From positions 62,001 to 126,000 of the forward strand of contig NZ_LDPY01000003.1 in assembly GCF_001038505.1 (NCBI RefSeq): 64,000 bases of DNA, in the 5' to 3' direction. Source of the DNA: Puniceibacterium sp. IMCC21224. GTDB lineage: Bacteria > Pseudomonadota > Alphaproteobacteria > Rhodobacterales > Rhodobacteraceae. The translations under genes and the position numbers were made by a program. Of this stretch, positions 8,943 through 18,374 are shown piece by piece (position 1 is the stretch's first letter; the number at the start of each line of letters is the position of its first letter). Under the pieces are notes generated by a model. That model worked only from the letters and a program-made list of their open reading frames with translations. It made no database searches and had not been told where the DNA came from.

Positions 8943-9449
8943 ATGGAAGAAAAGATATTGAACAATTCCTTCGCACAAACCGTTTTTGCAACAACTGCTG
9001 CATTGTCACTCTGCCTGCCCGCTTTGGCGCAGGCAGAGCAAGCAAACGCGCTAGACATCACGCAGGAATTCCTGGGCCATATCTTTGCTTCTGATATGGA
9101 CGCGGCCGCCGCAATGGTCGCGGAGGAAGCCGTGTTTGTAAATACAAACCCAGCGACAAATCCCTCCAACCCGATGCATGGCACGTATACTGGACCAGAG
9201 GGTGCAATAGCGTTTTTTGGCGCCTTTGGATCAACATTGGAAGCGGGCGCATTTAATGTTTCTGGAACGTTCGGGGATGATCAAAACGCAGCCATGTTCG
9301 GAACATTTTCACACACAGTTCGGGCGACCGGTCAGATTTTCGCTAGCGATTGGGCGCTGATTGCCGAAACCGAGGATGGCTTGATCACAGCATATCGATT
9401 TTACGAAGACTCGGAGGCCTTTGCGATCGCGAACAACGCGAAAGAGTAA
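8943..9449 (+). CDS. SnoaL/NTF2-like protein, exported paralogue
   Basis: The 168-residue protein has an N-terminal signal peptide (hydrophobic TVFATTAALSLCLPALAQA, with cleavage likely after ALAQA) followed by a SnoaL-like domain clearly homologous to the preceding cytosolic protein. Shared blocks include HGT, HTVRATG, SDWA and FYEDSEA. An ATG at 8943 and a TTG at 8958 are both possible starts. A periplasmic version beside a TRAP solute receptor suggests that it binds or isomerises the substrate before uptake; this is inference. Confidence 0.7.
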   Translation: MEEKILNNSFAQTVFATTAALSLCLPALAQAEQANALDITQEFLGHIFASDMDAAAAMVAEEAVFVNTNPATNPSNPMHGTYTGPEGAIAFFGAFGSTLEAGAFNVSGTFGDDQNAAMFGTFSHTVRATGQIFASDWALIAETEDGLITAYRFYEDSEAFAIANNAKE

Positions 9450-9503
9450 AGACATACTTTAAGCCCGCGGATGGGAGTTGCGGGCAAGTGTTTGGGAGGA
9501 CAC

Positions 9504-10595
9504 ATGAAAAAATTTAACAGCCGCGATCTACCAAGACGCGAGTTTCTATTGGCAGGCGCTGCAGCTGCAGCGCTCGCTACACCGTCATTATCTCGTGCAG
9601 GCACGCGCATTCGACTCACCTTTGCAACAGGTTTTGCACCTGTCCTGCCTTGGGTCAAAGAGGCTACGGAAACGTTCCTTCCGACCGTTGAGAAAACGCT
9701 CGCAGACCTCGGTGGAGAATATTCCATCGAATGGACAACAGCCCTTTCAGGTTCTTTGGCTCGACCCAATGAAATGCTAGCGGCAACGCGGGACGGCCTC
9801 TGCGAAGTTGCGTTAATTGCACCCATCTTCGAACCCACGGCATTGCCCTTGGATAACATCGGGTTCGTGACACCCTTTTCAGTTCCTGATCATCGTGTCG
9901 CCGTCGATGTGATAAATGCTTTACACCGCGATTTTGCGCCGATGACGGAATCTTGGCAGCGGCAAGGTCTGGTGCATCTCGGATCCCTTTCAAATGAACG
10001 TTACGCCTGGTTTACGAATTTTCCATGGTCTAACTTTGAAGAGCTCGCGTCTCGCAAGATAGCTGGCGCAGGTATGGCCTTGCCTTGGATCGGCGCTACG
10101 CAGTCGACAGCCGTGGCTACGAACTTTGCAACGGCTTACAATGATATGTCATCGGGCTTATTTGACGGTATCCAGGGCTTCCCTTCGGCCCTTGCGCCTA
10201 GCCGATTCTACGAGATCGCACCCCATGTGAAGAAAATGCGATTAGGGGCCGTAAGCACGCTTAGCTTTGCAGCCAATCGCAGCGCTTTCATTTCGCTGCC
10301 CGGGCCTGTCCAACAGGCCCTGATCGCGGCAGGGCAGGCATCGGTAGAGGCCTACAAAACCCGTGTGGACGTGATCGAGGCCGCCAGCTATGCCGCATTT
10401 GAGAACAATGGCGCGATCATCACCGAGATGTCGGACGATCAGTCGGCGGCATGGGCAAAAGCTTTGCCTCCACTATCGGCGAATTGGGCGGAAAGTGTGT
10501 CTGCGCGCGGAATCGATGCGAAGGCGGCACTCCGTTTCTTCATGGACTTCCTGGCTCAGCGCGACGTGACACCGCTGCGCGACTGGTCGCTGTAA
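9504..10595 (+). CDS. TRAP transporter solute-binding protein (DctP family), first set
   Basis: The 363-residue protein has a Tat-type signal (RDLPRREFLLAGAAAAALATP) and then a DctP-like binding protein fold. GGGAGGA at 9492-9498 supports ATG 9504 rather than the upstream GTG/ATG options. It ends with PLRDWSL, nearly the same tail as the second DctP at 14406 (PLRDWSVS), so the two receptors are diverged duplicates. The next two genes supply its membrane subunits. It captures an organic acid in the periplasm; the ligand is not known. Confidence 0.82.
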   Translation: MKKFNSRDLPRREFLLAGAAAAALATPSLSRAGTRIRLTFATGFAPVLPWVKEATETFLPTVEKTLADLGGEYSIEWTTALSGSLARPNEMLAATRDGLCEVALIAPIFEPTALPLDNIGFVTPFSVPDHRVAVDVINALHRDFAPMTESWQRQGLVHLGSLSNERYAWFTNFPWSNFEELASRKIAGAGMALPWIGATQSTAVATNFATAYNDMSSGLFDGIQGFPSALAPSRFYEIAPHVKKMRLGAVSTLSFAANRSAFISLPGPVQQALIAAGQASVEAYKTRVDVIEAASYAAFENNGAIITEMSDDQSAAWAKALPPLSANWAESVSARGIDAKAALRFFMDFLAQRDVTPLRDWSL

Positions 10596-10596
10596 A

Positions 10597-11145
10597 ATGG
10601 AAGTCCGTGCGCAGGATAGTGCGGCCGCTTCTTCGAATAGGCTTATGCGCCTTTTCGGTCGGATCGTCACAGCCTTAAACACTTTGGGGTCTTTGCTTAT
10701 CGTATTCATAATGTTGGTCATTTGTACCGACGTTTTAGGGCGGGTTCTGTTTTCGTCACCCATCGCAGGGGTGCCGGAGCTTGTATCCATGTCTATCCTT
10801 GCGATTGTCTTTGTGCAATTTCCGCATGCCTTTTCCGCGGGCCGTGTGGTGCGAATGCGCTACACGCCGGATCTACTTTTGCGGCGTGCACCGCGAGTTT
10901 TTGTGCGGCTCGAAATGCTCTTCGCACTACTGGGTGTGATCAGCGTTGGGATTTTAGCCTATGCTCTCTGGCTCAAGGCATTGGGCGATTTTACACGGTT
11001 GGATCAATACGGCTCGCCGGGCGTGTTTCAGTTCCCGAAATGGCCGATCCGCGCCATTGCAGCTCTCGGAGCAACGGTACTGACAATTCAATTTCTGATA
11101 TATGCAGCGCATATGGCAGAGCGCCGCAATGATGTGCCTCAATGA
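10597..11145 (+). CDS. TRAP transporter small membrane subunit (DctQ), first set
   Basis: The 182-residue protein has four hydrophobic segments (about residues 25-45, 65-80, 105-125 and 145-165) and the DctQ signature VICTDVLGRVLFSSPIAGVPEL. It starts one base after the preceding stop and overlaps the DctM gene by 4 bases. It bridges the binding protein to the large permease subunit in the inner membrane. Confidence 0.84.
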   Translation: MEVRAQDSAAASSNRLMRLFGRIVTALNTLGSLLIVFIMLVICTDVLGRVLFSSPIAGVPELVSMSILAIVFVQFPHAFSAGRVVRMRYTPDLLLRRAPRVFVRLEMLFALLGVISVGILAYALWLKALGDFTRLDQYGSPGVFQFPKWPIRAIAALGATVLTIQFLIYAAHMAERRNDVPQ

Positions 11146-12455
11146 GCCTTGGTATCCTGATTGCGCTCGTCTCCATCGTTGCGCTGCTCATCCTCATTAT
11201 GGCAGGTCTCTGGCTGCCGATTGCTTTTCTGACCGTGTCCATTGCGGGAGTCTGGGTGTTACGCGGAGACTTCAATCTTGCGATCAGTCTATTGGGAATC
11301 GCGGCAACGGATACGGTAGAAAACTACGTTTTCGGGGTCATCCCGCTCTTTGTACTCATGGGGCTGGTGGTGATGGTGTCCGACCTTGGCAAAGACGCCT
11401 ATCAGATCGCCTATACCCTCTTTCGCCGAGTTCCGGGCAGCCTGGGCCACGCTACAGTTGGCGGGAACGCGGTGTTTGCGGCCATAACAGGCGTGTCGGT
11501 CGCATCAGCAACGGTTTTTACCCGCATCGCAGTGCCAGAGATGCGCCGCTACGGCTATGATGCAGGGTTTGCGACCGGCGTCGTCGCGGGCAGCTCTGTG
11601 TTGGGCATGTTGATCCCCCCGAGTCTGCTGTTCATCCTTTTTGGTATCATCAGCGAGGTGTCCATTGGTCAGCTCTTTGTTGCGGGGATCTTACCGGGAC
11701 TCTTGCTGGCGATCAGTTACAGCCTACTGATTTTAGGCTGGGCGATCTACTGGCCCAAGTCATTTACCAGTGATGAGGTCGCTCTTGTGGGGGCGCCCAA
11801 ATCTCTCCCGCTTCGTGACATTGCAGTGCGAGGCTTGCCGCTGGTTGCGCTGGTAACCGCAATGATGGTGGGTATCTACGGCGGCATCTTCACGCCGACA
11901 GAAGCCGGAGCCATCGGCTCCGCGCTATCGCTGATCATTGCATTAATGCGCCGCCGCTTATCTGCAAAAAAGCTAATGCAAGTTCTCGTGGAAACTGGGC
12001 ACATCGCCTCTGGTCTCATACTGCTGATCCTAAGCGCCAACGTCTATACGCGAATGATTGCGTTGACTGGGCTGCCGTTTGAGTTGTCGCTTTGGTTCTC
12101 AAATCTGAATCTAGGCGTCTACGGAATGCTGACGATCTATGTGTTGACGCTGCTGGTGCTGGGCGCCTTGCTTGATTCCGCGTCAATCATGTTTCTGGTC
12201 GTGCCTCTCATTATCCCTGTGTTTGTAGCTATGGGCGTTGATTTGGTGTGGTTGGGGGTTATTACGGTTCTTACCATCGAAATCGGGCTGATCACTCCGC
12301 CTTTCGGGATGGCGATTTTCATTATCAAGCAAACGCTGGAGGATCAATCGATCTCTCTTCGCGAGATCTTCACGGGCGCATTCCCCTTTGCTGTTGTCAT
12401 GTTGATTTGTGTGTTGCTGGTCATCCTATTTCCCAACCAGCTGATTTTGAGGTGA
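11142..12455 (+). CDS. TRAP transporter large membrane subunit (DctM), first set
   Basis: The 437-residue protein is hydrophobic throughout, with about 12 membrane spans and DctM hallmarks: IPLFVLMGLVV, NAVFAAITGVSVASATVF, GSSVLGMLIPPS and FTPTEAGAIG. Length is usual for the family. It forms the sodium-coupled transport channel. A second DctQ-DctM pair follows directly. Confidence 0.9.
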   Translation: MSLGILIALVSIVALLILIMAGLWLPIAFLTVSIAGVWVLRGDFNLAISLLGIAATDTVENYVFGVIPLFVLMGLVVMVSDLGKDAYQIAYTLFRRVPGSLGHATVGGNAVFAAITGVSVASATVFTRIAVPEMRRYGYDAGFATGVVAGSSVLGMLIPPSLLFILFGIISEVSIGQLFVAGILPGLLLAISYSLLILGWAIYWPKSFTSDEVALVGAPKSLPLRDIAVRGLPLVALVTAMMVGIYGGIFTPTEAGAIGSALSLIIALMRRRLSAKKLMQVLVETGHIASGLILLILSANVYTRMIALTGLPFELSLWFSNLNLGVYGMLTIYVLTLLVLGALLDSASIMFLVVPLIIPVFVAMGVDLVWLGVITVLTIEIGLITPPFGMAIFIIKQTLEDQSISLREIFTGAFPFAVVMLICVLLVILFPNQLILR

Positions 12456-12459
12456 TAAG

Positions 12460-13044
12460 ATGATCCGTCAAGACATACCTATTCCACGCGAGGACGCTCT
12501 CGCACCTTCATCCAAACTAGCCGAACGAGTAAGGTCCTATCTTGAGGCCGCTACCTCAGCTTGTTGCGCACTTGGAAGCGTCACAATTTTGATCGTAATG
12601 ACTTTGGTAAACCTCGATGTGTTTGGCAGATCCTTGCTCAACAAGCCCGTGACGGGCGTAAACGAAATCGTATCTTCTGCGGTAGTGGCGATAGTCTATC
12701 TTCAGATCGCACAATCGCTACGGTCCGGCAAATTAACCCGCTCGCAAGCTTTCATAAAAGGTTTGGCGCGCCTTTCGCCGTTGACGAGCCGGATTTTCGA
12801 CTTCTGTATTTTCATTGTCGGCGCACTGTTCTTCTGCGTGCTTACGGTGCTAGGCGCGCGCGCCACGGGCCAAGCATATGAGCAAGGCAAATTCGTAGGC
12901 ACCACTGGGATTTTTGAACTGCCGATTTGGCCAGTTTACGTGCTGATGGTGATGGGATGTTCGCTCACCGTCATGCAGTTCATCGCTGTCGGGTTGGAAC
13001 GCCTTCGGCCACAACATCAAACACCTACAGGGGATGATATCTGA
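12460..13044 (+). CDS. TRAP transporter small membrane subunit (DctQ), second set
   Basis: The 194-residue protein has an N-terminal cytosolic extension of about 35 residues, then four membrane spans and the DctQ motif LVNLDVFGRSLLNKPVTGVNEI. It follows the first DctM by 4 bases and overlaps the next gene by one base (TGATG). It is homologous to the first DctQ but clearly diverged. Confidence 0.83.
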   Translation: MIRQDIPIPREDALAPSSKLAERVRSYLEAATSACCALGSVTILIVMTLVNLDVFGRSLLNKPVTGVNEIVSSAVVAIVYLQIAQSLRSGKLTRSQAFIKGLARLSPLTSRIFDFCIFIVGALFFCVLTVLGARATGQAYEQGKFVGTTGIFELPIWPVYVLMVMGCSLTVMQFIAVGLERLRPQHQTPTGDDI

Positions 13045-14369
13045 TGTTCATGCTCGACCCCTTTTCAATCGGCATCGCGTCGTTTGTTGTGATACTGACT
13101 TTGATCCAATTAGGATTTCACGTGGCTATCGCTTTGGCCACAACTTCGTTCCTTAGTGTTTGGCTACTGCGCGATACGCCCGTGATCGCCTTTCACCTAT
13201 TATTTATGTCTGCAACGGATTCGATCTCGAGCTATGACTTTGCGGTCATACCCCTCTTTGTGTTAATGGGCATGTTGGTGGTTGAGGCGGGCGTTGCCAA
13301 AGATGCCTATGCGGCAGCCGACCGTGTTTTTCGCAAGCTGCGGGGAGGGCTCGGCGTAGCGACAGTTGCGGCCAATGCTGTTTTTGCAGCAGTCACGGGC
13401 GTGTCAATCGCGTCTGCTGCAGTGTTCACGCGGATCGCGCTGCCGCAGCTTCTATCGCTAGGCTACGCGCCGCGACTCTCGCTTGGAATTATCGCTGGTT
13501 CGTCCATCTTGGGTATGCTGATCCCGCCAAGCCTTTTGATGATTGTGTTCGGCATCCTGACAGAAGTATCGATCGGCAGCCTCTTCATCGCCGGGATCGT
13601 TCCAGGCTTCATAATGGCCGTGCTTTTTTCGCTTCTGATCGTCCTAACTGGGCTGATCTGGCCCGCATCAGTCGGGGTTGGTCATAGTCCTGCACCCGAA
13701 GCAACCGAGACCACAACTAAACGAAGTACTATGGGCGGCGTCTGGCCCATCGCACTAATGGTTACAATCATTATGGGTGGAATTTATGGCGGGTTTTTCA
13801 CTCCCACTGAGGCCGGAGCTGTGGGGGCCACGCTCGGGCTAGGCATAGCGCTGGTGCGAAAGAGCCTGACACGCTCGTCTTTTCTCTCTGTACTGCTAGA
13901 AACCGGAAAGATCACCGCGGCGATTTGCATCCTTGTGGTTGGTGCGACGATGTATAGCCGGATGCTCGCGATGACAGGCCTGCCGAGCGCGATCCCTATT
14001 TGGATGCAGACAGCTGGATTGGGCTTCGGAGCTGCATTGGCGATCTACATCGCCATGATAGTGGTCATGGGGTTATTCCTAGATTCAATTTCTGTCCTAT
14101 TGCTGGTTGTTCCAATTACGTTTCCATTTTTCATTGCCGCGGGCGTTGACCCCGTTTGGTTCGGTATCGTCACCATCATCGCGGTCGAAATTGGGATATT
14201 AACGCCTCCAGTCGGCATCGCATTGTTCGTGGTGCTCGCCTCAGCCGAAGATCCAGACATTACATTGAAAGATGTAGCTCTCGGCGCACTGCCGTTTGTA
14301 GGGGCCATGGCCTTCTGCCTTGGTCTGATCATCGCTTTCCCGATGCTTATAACCATAACGAGTAACTAA
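13044..14369 (+). CDS. TRAP transporter large membrane subunit (DctM), second set
   Basis: The 441-residue protein repeats all DctM landmarks of the first set: IPLFVLMGMLV, NAVFAAVTGVSIASAAVF, GSSILGMLIPPSL and FTPTEAGAVG. About 12 membrane spans are visible. The two DctM proteins are similar enough to be paralogues within one operon, giving two transport channels with separate receptors. Confidence 0.9.
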   Translation: MFMLDPFSIGIASFVVILTLIQLGFHVAIALATTSFLSVWLLRDTPVIAFHLLFMSATDSISSYDFAVIPLFVLMGMLVVEAGVAKDAYAAADRVFRKLRGGLGVATVAANAVFAAVTGVSIASAAVFTRIALPQLLSLGYAPRLSLGIIAGSSILGMLIPPSLLMIVFGILTEVSIGSLFIAGIVPGFIMAVLFSLLIVLTGLIWPASVGVGHSPAPEATETTTKRSTMGGVWPIALMVTIIMGGIYGGFFTPTEAGAVGATLGLGIALVRKSLTRSSFLSVLLETGKITAAICILVVGATMYSRMLAMTGLPSAIPIWMQTAGLGFGAALAIYIAMIVVMGLFLDSISVLLLVVPITFPFFIAAGVDPVWFGIVTIIAVEIGILTPPVGIALFVVLASAEDPDITLKDVALGALPFVGAMAFCLGLIIAFPMLITITSN

Positions 14370-14405
14370 CGGCCGAAGAGGCAAAAAACCATGAAAGGAT
14401 TCAGT

Positions 14406-15485
14406 ATGAAACTCAATCGTAGACAGGCCATCGGCCTTACAGGCGCTGCCTTTGCAGGACAAATGGCCGGCCCTGCCTTTGCTGCGGGCAATAGATACAA
14501 CTGGACTATTGCGACAGGCCACGCGCCGAACTTCGTTTGGATCAAAGCTATTCAAGAGCATTTCGTGCCAACACTTCAGACTCGCATCGCGGAAAACGGT
14601 GACCAACTGTCGCTCGTAGAGGCCTACTCGGGTACGCTACTGAAGATCGGCAGCGAAATCGACGGGCTGAAAAGTAGAATTGCAGATTTCTCCTTGGTAG
14701 GCGCGGTGTTTCACCAATCTAGCCTTCCAATGCAGATGGTTAGCTTGTTTTCGCCATTTTCGGTCAAGGATGTGGGCAACGCTGTGACTTCGGCTCAGGA
14801 TGTGTCCGATCAGGTGCCAGAATTTGCGGCAGAATGGGAAGCTAGCGGGCTGGTCAAGCTCGGCGGTGTGGCGACAGAGTCGCTGCAGCTCTTTACGAAG
14901 CAAAAGATTACTTCGTTGGATCAGATAGATGGTCTCAAGGTCGGCGCAGCAGGTCCACCGCTGAACTGGCTGCGTGGTACAGGCGCGATTCCAGTGAGTC
15001 TGACACCCGCAACAATTTACAACGATCTGCAAACTGGAATTTATGATGCGATCCTCACGTCGCCTTCTGCCGCTTTGGGCCTGAAGCTTTATGAGGTGAC
15101 GCCTTTCATGCTAAAAGCAGATTTCAACGCCGCATATTGGGCGGCGTTCACTATGTCAAAGGCCGCGTTTGATCCCCTCTCCGAAGAAACGAAATCAGCT
15201 ATCAAATTCGCTGGGGCGGCCTATGAGCAAGGGCTGATTAACCTTCAGCGCGCCTCGGACGCCAACGCGCTTTCGACACTACAATCCATCTCTGTCGACT
15301 TTACCCTTACCGAGATGCAAGAGGCGGGTCGTCAAGATTGGGCCAACTCTCTTCCGGATCTTGCGTCTGAGTGGGCGGCTCCATTGGAAGAGGCAGGTCT
15401 GCCAGCGCAGCGCATCATGCGGCTCTACATGGACGCGCTTAAGTCCCGCGGGGAAACCCCCCTGCGCGATTGGTCCGTTTCCTGA
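14406..15485 (+). CDS. TRAP transporter solute-binding protein (DctP family), second set
   Basis: The 359-residue protein carries a Tat-like signal (MKLNRRQAIGLTGAAFAG) and a DctP-type fold. An AAAGGA box at 14394-14399 favours ATG 14406; ATG 14391 in frame is an alternative. Its body and its PLRDWS tail align with the receptor at 9504. It closes the P-Q-M-Q-M-P order of the double transporter. The two receptors may have different but related ligands. Confidence 0.82.
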   Translation: MKLNRRQAIGLTGAAFAGQMAGPAFAAGNRYNWTIATGHAPNFVWIKAIQEHFVPTLQTRIAENGDQLSLVEAYSGTLLKIGSEIDGLKSRIADFSLVGAVFHQSSLPMQMVSLFSPFSVKDVGNAVTSAQDVSDQVPEFAAEWEASGLVKLGGVATESLQLFTKQKITSLDQIDGLKVGAAGPPLNWLRGTGAIPVSLTPATIYNDLQTGIYDAILTSPSAALGLKLYEVTPFMLKADFNAAYWAAFTMSKAAFDPLSEETKSAIKFAGAAYEQGLINLQRASDANALSTLQSISVDFTLTEMQEAGRQDWANSLPDLASEWAAPLEEAGLPAQRIMRLYMDALKSRGETPLRDWSVS

Positions 15486-15561
15486 CTCGGCGCGTGGCGA
15501 AGACGAGCTGTAACAATCTTTGCCATGCGCACCCCATCACTGACTTCACAAGCGAGACATC

Positions 15562-15957
15562 ATGCAGAACACAGAAACATTCATCGACCCAACAAACATC
15601 ATGGGCACTGGGGCGGATTTTAATATTCGCGGAACACGTTGCAGTGATTGCGGCGCGCTTCAATTTCCGGCCACGCAAGTCTGCCCCAACTGCCTATCGT
15701 TAAATGTCGAAGACAGCGCACTTGCGCGATTGGGCACGCTTTATTCTTTCAGCACTGTCTACCAGGCGCCTGCGGGTTGGGCACTGCCCTACACGCTAGG
15801 CTATGTCGATCTTGACGATGGGGTGCGCGTAATGGGCCATATTAAAGTTCCAAAAGCGCAGCTGCGATGCGGTTTGCCCGTTAAAGTCTCTATGGCTGAT
15901 GTGGGCACGAATGACACAATTCCAGAAAGGTGTACGTATGTCTTTGTCCCCCAATAG
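15562..15957 (+). CDS. DUF35/OB-fold acyl-CoA-binding protein with zinc ribbon
   Basis: The 131-residue protein has the rubredoxin-like zinc ribbon of the DUF35 family (RCSDCGALQFPATQVCPNC, about residues 30-48) followed by an OB-fold domain (LYSFSTVYQAPAGWALPYTLGYVDLDDGVRVMG). DUF35 proteins pair with SCP2-type thiolases or aldolases and with hydratases, for example in steroid side-chain degradation. The next gene is such a thiolase and overlaps it by 20 bases, which supports a two-subunit enzyme. Confidence 0.86.
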   Translation: MQNTETFIDPTNIMGTGADFNIRGTRCSDCGALQFPATQVCPNCLSLNVEDSALARLGTLYSFSTVYQAPAGWALPYTLGYVDLDDGVRVMGHIKVPKAQLRCGLPVKVSMADVGTNDTIPERCTYVFVPQ

Positions 15958-17104
15958 CAACGTTATGCGCGAAGTCTTTGTCTCTGGAACGGGACTGATC
16001 CCTTTTGGAAAATTTCCCGAATTGTCACTGGGTGACCTCGGCTGGCCCGCCGTGCGCGAAGCAATTTTAGAAAGTGGCCTAGTAGTTGAGCAAATTGATG
16101 CGGTGTATTGCGGATGCGCTTTGGGCGGTATGTTGGCGGGACAGAGGGTGATGAAAAAAATTGGCAAAACAGGGATGCCAATCATCAATGTTGAGAATGC
16201 TTGCTCCTCTTCTTCATCTGCGCTGTCTATCGCTTGGCTCGAAATCGCCAGCGGGCGACAGGATGCAGTATTGGTGATTGGCGTCGAAAAACTGACAAAG
16301 TTTGGCGGAGGCACTCTGCCGCTTGAGCACGAAGACTGGGAAGTTCGCCAAGGCATGGTGATGCCCGCGATCTATGCCATGCGCGCTCAACGCTACATGC
16401 ACGAATTTGGACTGACTGAACGGCAGCTGGCAGAGGTGTCAGTCAAGGCACACAAGCACGGCGCACTGAATCCAAGAGCCCAGATCACTAAGACCGTAAC
16501 AGTTGAAGAAGTCATGGGCGCCCGCAAAGTCGCGGACCCCTTTACGTTGTGGCATTGCTGCCCGACCGGCGACGGGGCCGCCGCCGTTTTGCTGACATCA
16601 AAGTCATTGAGCACAAGGGGGGAGGCAAAGCCCGTGCGCATCTCCGCCTCCGACGTTACCTCTGGTGTTTTCACTAGCGGTTTCCGTGACATGACTTGGG
16701 CCGAGCTAAGCGCTCGCGGAGCGCGCGAAGCCTATGAAATCGCTGGGATTGGCCCCGAAGATATTGATGTTGCAGAGCTGCATGATGCTTTCACCATCGC
16801 AGAGCTGATGTATTACGAGGCTTTAGGTTTTTGCAATAAAGGCGATGGCTACGGTCTCTTAGCGTCTGGCCGCACGTCGCTGGGGGGGGATTGTGTCGTC
16901 AATCCTTCCGGAGGCCTGCTTTCGCGCGGGCACCCGGTCGGGGCAACCGGCGTAGCCCAGGCCGTCGAGATATCGCGCCAGTTACAAAACCGTGCAGGAA
17001 AGCACCAAGTCGACAAGGCGAAAGTCGGGCTGACCCATGCAACTGGCGGTGGCGTAGCAGGTTACGATCACGGCGCCTGCTCAATTCACATTTTTGAGGT
17101 ATAA
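15938..17104 (+). CDS. SCP2-type thiolase family protein
   Basis: The 388-residue protein has the thiolase-fold nucleophile region NVENACSSSSSAL (about residue 85), an ELHDAF motif in place of the NEAF of biosynthetic thiolases, and the conserved GGLLSRGHPVGATG. The second catalytic cysteine of classical thiolases is not seen (THATGGG instead). This pattern is that of lipid-transfer-protein thiolases and aldolases that work with a DUF35 partner. ATG 15938, after GAAAGG, is preferred to the ORF start at 15899. Likely step: C-C cleavage of an acyl-CoA. Confidence 0.84.
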   Translation: MSLSPNSNVMREVFVSGTGLIPFGKFPELSLGDLGWPAVREAILESGLVVEQIDAVYCGCALGGMLAGQRVMKKIGKTGMPIINVENACSSSSSALSIAWLEIASGRQDAVLVIGVEKLTKFGGGTLPLEHEDWEVRQGMVMPAIYAMRAQRYMHEFGLTERQLAEVSVKAHKHGALNPRAQITKTVTVEEVMGARKVADPFTLWHCCPTGDGAAAVLLTSKSLSTRGEAKPVRISASDVTSGVFTSGFRDMTWAELSARGAREAYEIAGIGPEDIDVAELHDAFTIAELMYYEALGFCNKGDGYGLLASGRTSLGGDCVVNPSGGLLSRGHPVGATGVAQAVEISRQLQNRAGKHQVDKAKVGLTHATGGGVAGYDHGACSIHIFEV

Positions 17105-17105
17105 T

Positions 17106-18374
17106 ATGCCGGCACCATTAGAGCAATTCGCGCAACCCCTTGCAGGACTAAAAGTCCTCGATCTAACTCAGTTTTTGTCTGGCCCCTATGCAACTCAAAT
17201 TCTCGGTGATTTAGGTGCCGAGGTGATCAAAATTGAAGCACCAGAAGGCGATCTTACTCGTCATTTGCCGCCCTATTTCGTAGAAGGTGATAGCGCATAT
17301 TACCTGAGTGTGAATCGCAACAAACACAGCATCGCAATCGATTTGAAAACCACAAAAGGTCAGGCGCTTGTTCGCGATCTCGCCATTCAATGTGATGTGA
17401 TCGTCGAGAACTTTCGCCCAGGTGTTACGGAGAAACTGGGCTTGTCCTATGACGATCTGAGCAAAGATGCGCCAAACTTGGTCTGGTGCTCCATATCTGG
17501 CTTTGGCCAGACTGGTCCTTACCGGGATCGCCCCGCTTACGACATGATCATTCAGGCCATATCGGGCGCTATGTCTCTCACTGGTGAGGTCGGAGGTAAT
17601 GCCGTGCGCATGGGAGTGCCGATTGGGGACATTGCCGCTGGAATGTATGGCGTGATCGGCATTCTTGCGACGGTCCTGGAAAGTAAAAGTACCGGCAAAG
17701 GGCGGCGTATCGACGTGTCGATGCTGGACTGTCAGATCGCTATGCTCAGCTATCAGGCGGCTTATCATTTGCACTCGGGCGACATACCCGGTCTGCAAGG
17801 ACGCGGGCATGACTCCATACCAACCTATCGCGTTTTTCCTTGTGCGGAAGGCACGGAAATCGCGGTCACCGCGAACACCGAGCGAATGTGGGCTGGTCTC
17901 TGCGCGTGCCTTGGCGAACCAGATCTTCTCACCGACCCCCGATTTGTCGACCTTGGAGATCGCAACAAGAACCGTGAGGCGCTTTGGCAACTTCTTGAGC
18001 GTGGATTCTCGACTCAACCGGCGAGCCATTGGGCAAAGGTATTCGTGGAAAACAGGATACCCGCCGCAGAGGTAAATACTCTACAAAAGAGCCTGTCAGA
18101 CCCGCATGTTATCGCGCGGGGCATGGTTGAGGATATTCAATCCAATGACGGCCATTCCGCGCGCGTCGCAGGTAACCCGATCAAGTTTAGCCAAGACGCG
18201 GCTGCCAAGCATCATCGTTACCCACCAAAGCTGGGCGAAGACGGCCCTGCCCTCCTTTCAGGTCTGCTTGGTCTATCGGCAGCAGACATCAAAGCGTTGA
18301 TCAATGACGGTGTAATTTGCACCGCATCCCCAAACTCAACCAAACCACCGAAAGGGACTCAAAATGACAAATGA
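17106..18374 (+). CDS. CaiB/BaiF family CoA-transferase
   Basis: The 422-residue protein is a class III CoA-transferase by the motifs LDLTQFLSGPYATQILGDLGAEVIKIE at the N-terminus, NRNKHSIAIDLKT, and the region NFRPGVTEKLGL around residue 105. The catalytic aspartate probably lies in PAYDMIIQA. It follows the thiolase by one base and overlaps the next gene by 11 bases. With no CoA ligase in the island, it is the most likely route for CoA activation of the imported acid. Confidence 0.88.
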   Translation: MPAPLEQFAQPLAGLKVLDLTQFLSGPYATQILGDLGAEVIKIEAPEGDLTRHLPPYFVEGDSAYYLSVNRNKHSIAIDLKTTKGQALVRDLAIQCDVIVENFRPGVTEKLGLSYDDLSKDAPNLVWCSISGFGQTGPYRDRPAYDMIIQAISGAMSLTGEVGGNAVRMGVPIGDIAAGMYGVIGILATVLESKSTGKGRRIDVSMLDCQIAMLSYQAAYHLHSGDIPGLQGRGHDSIPTYRVFPCAEGTEIAVTANTERMWAGLCACLGEPDLLTDPRFVDLGDRNKNREALWQLLERGFSTQPASHWAKVFVENRIPAAEVNTLQKSLSDPHVIARGMVEDIQSNDGHSARVAGNPIKFSQDAAAKHHRYPPKLGEDGPALLSGLLGLSAADIKALINDGVICTASPNSTKPPKGTQNDK

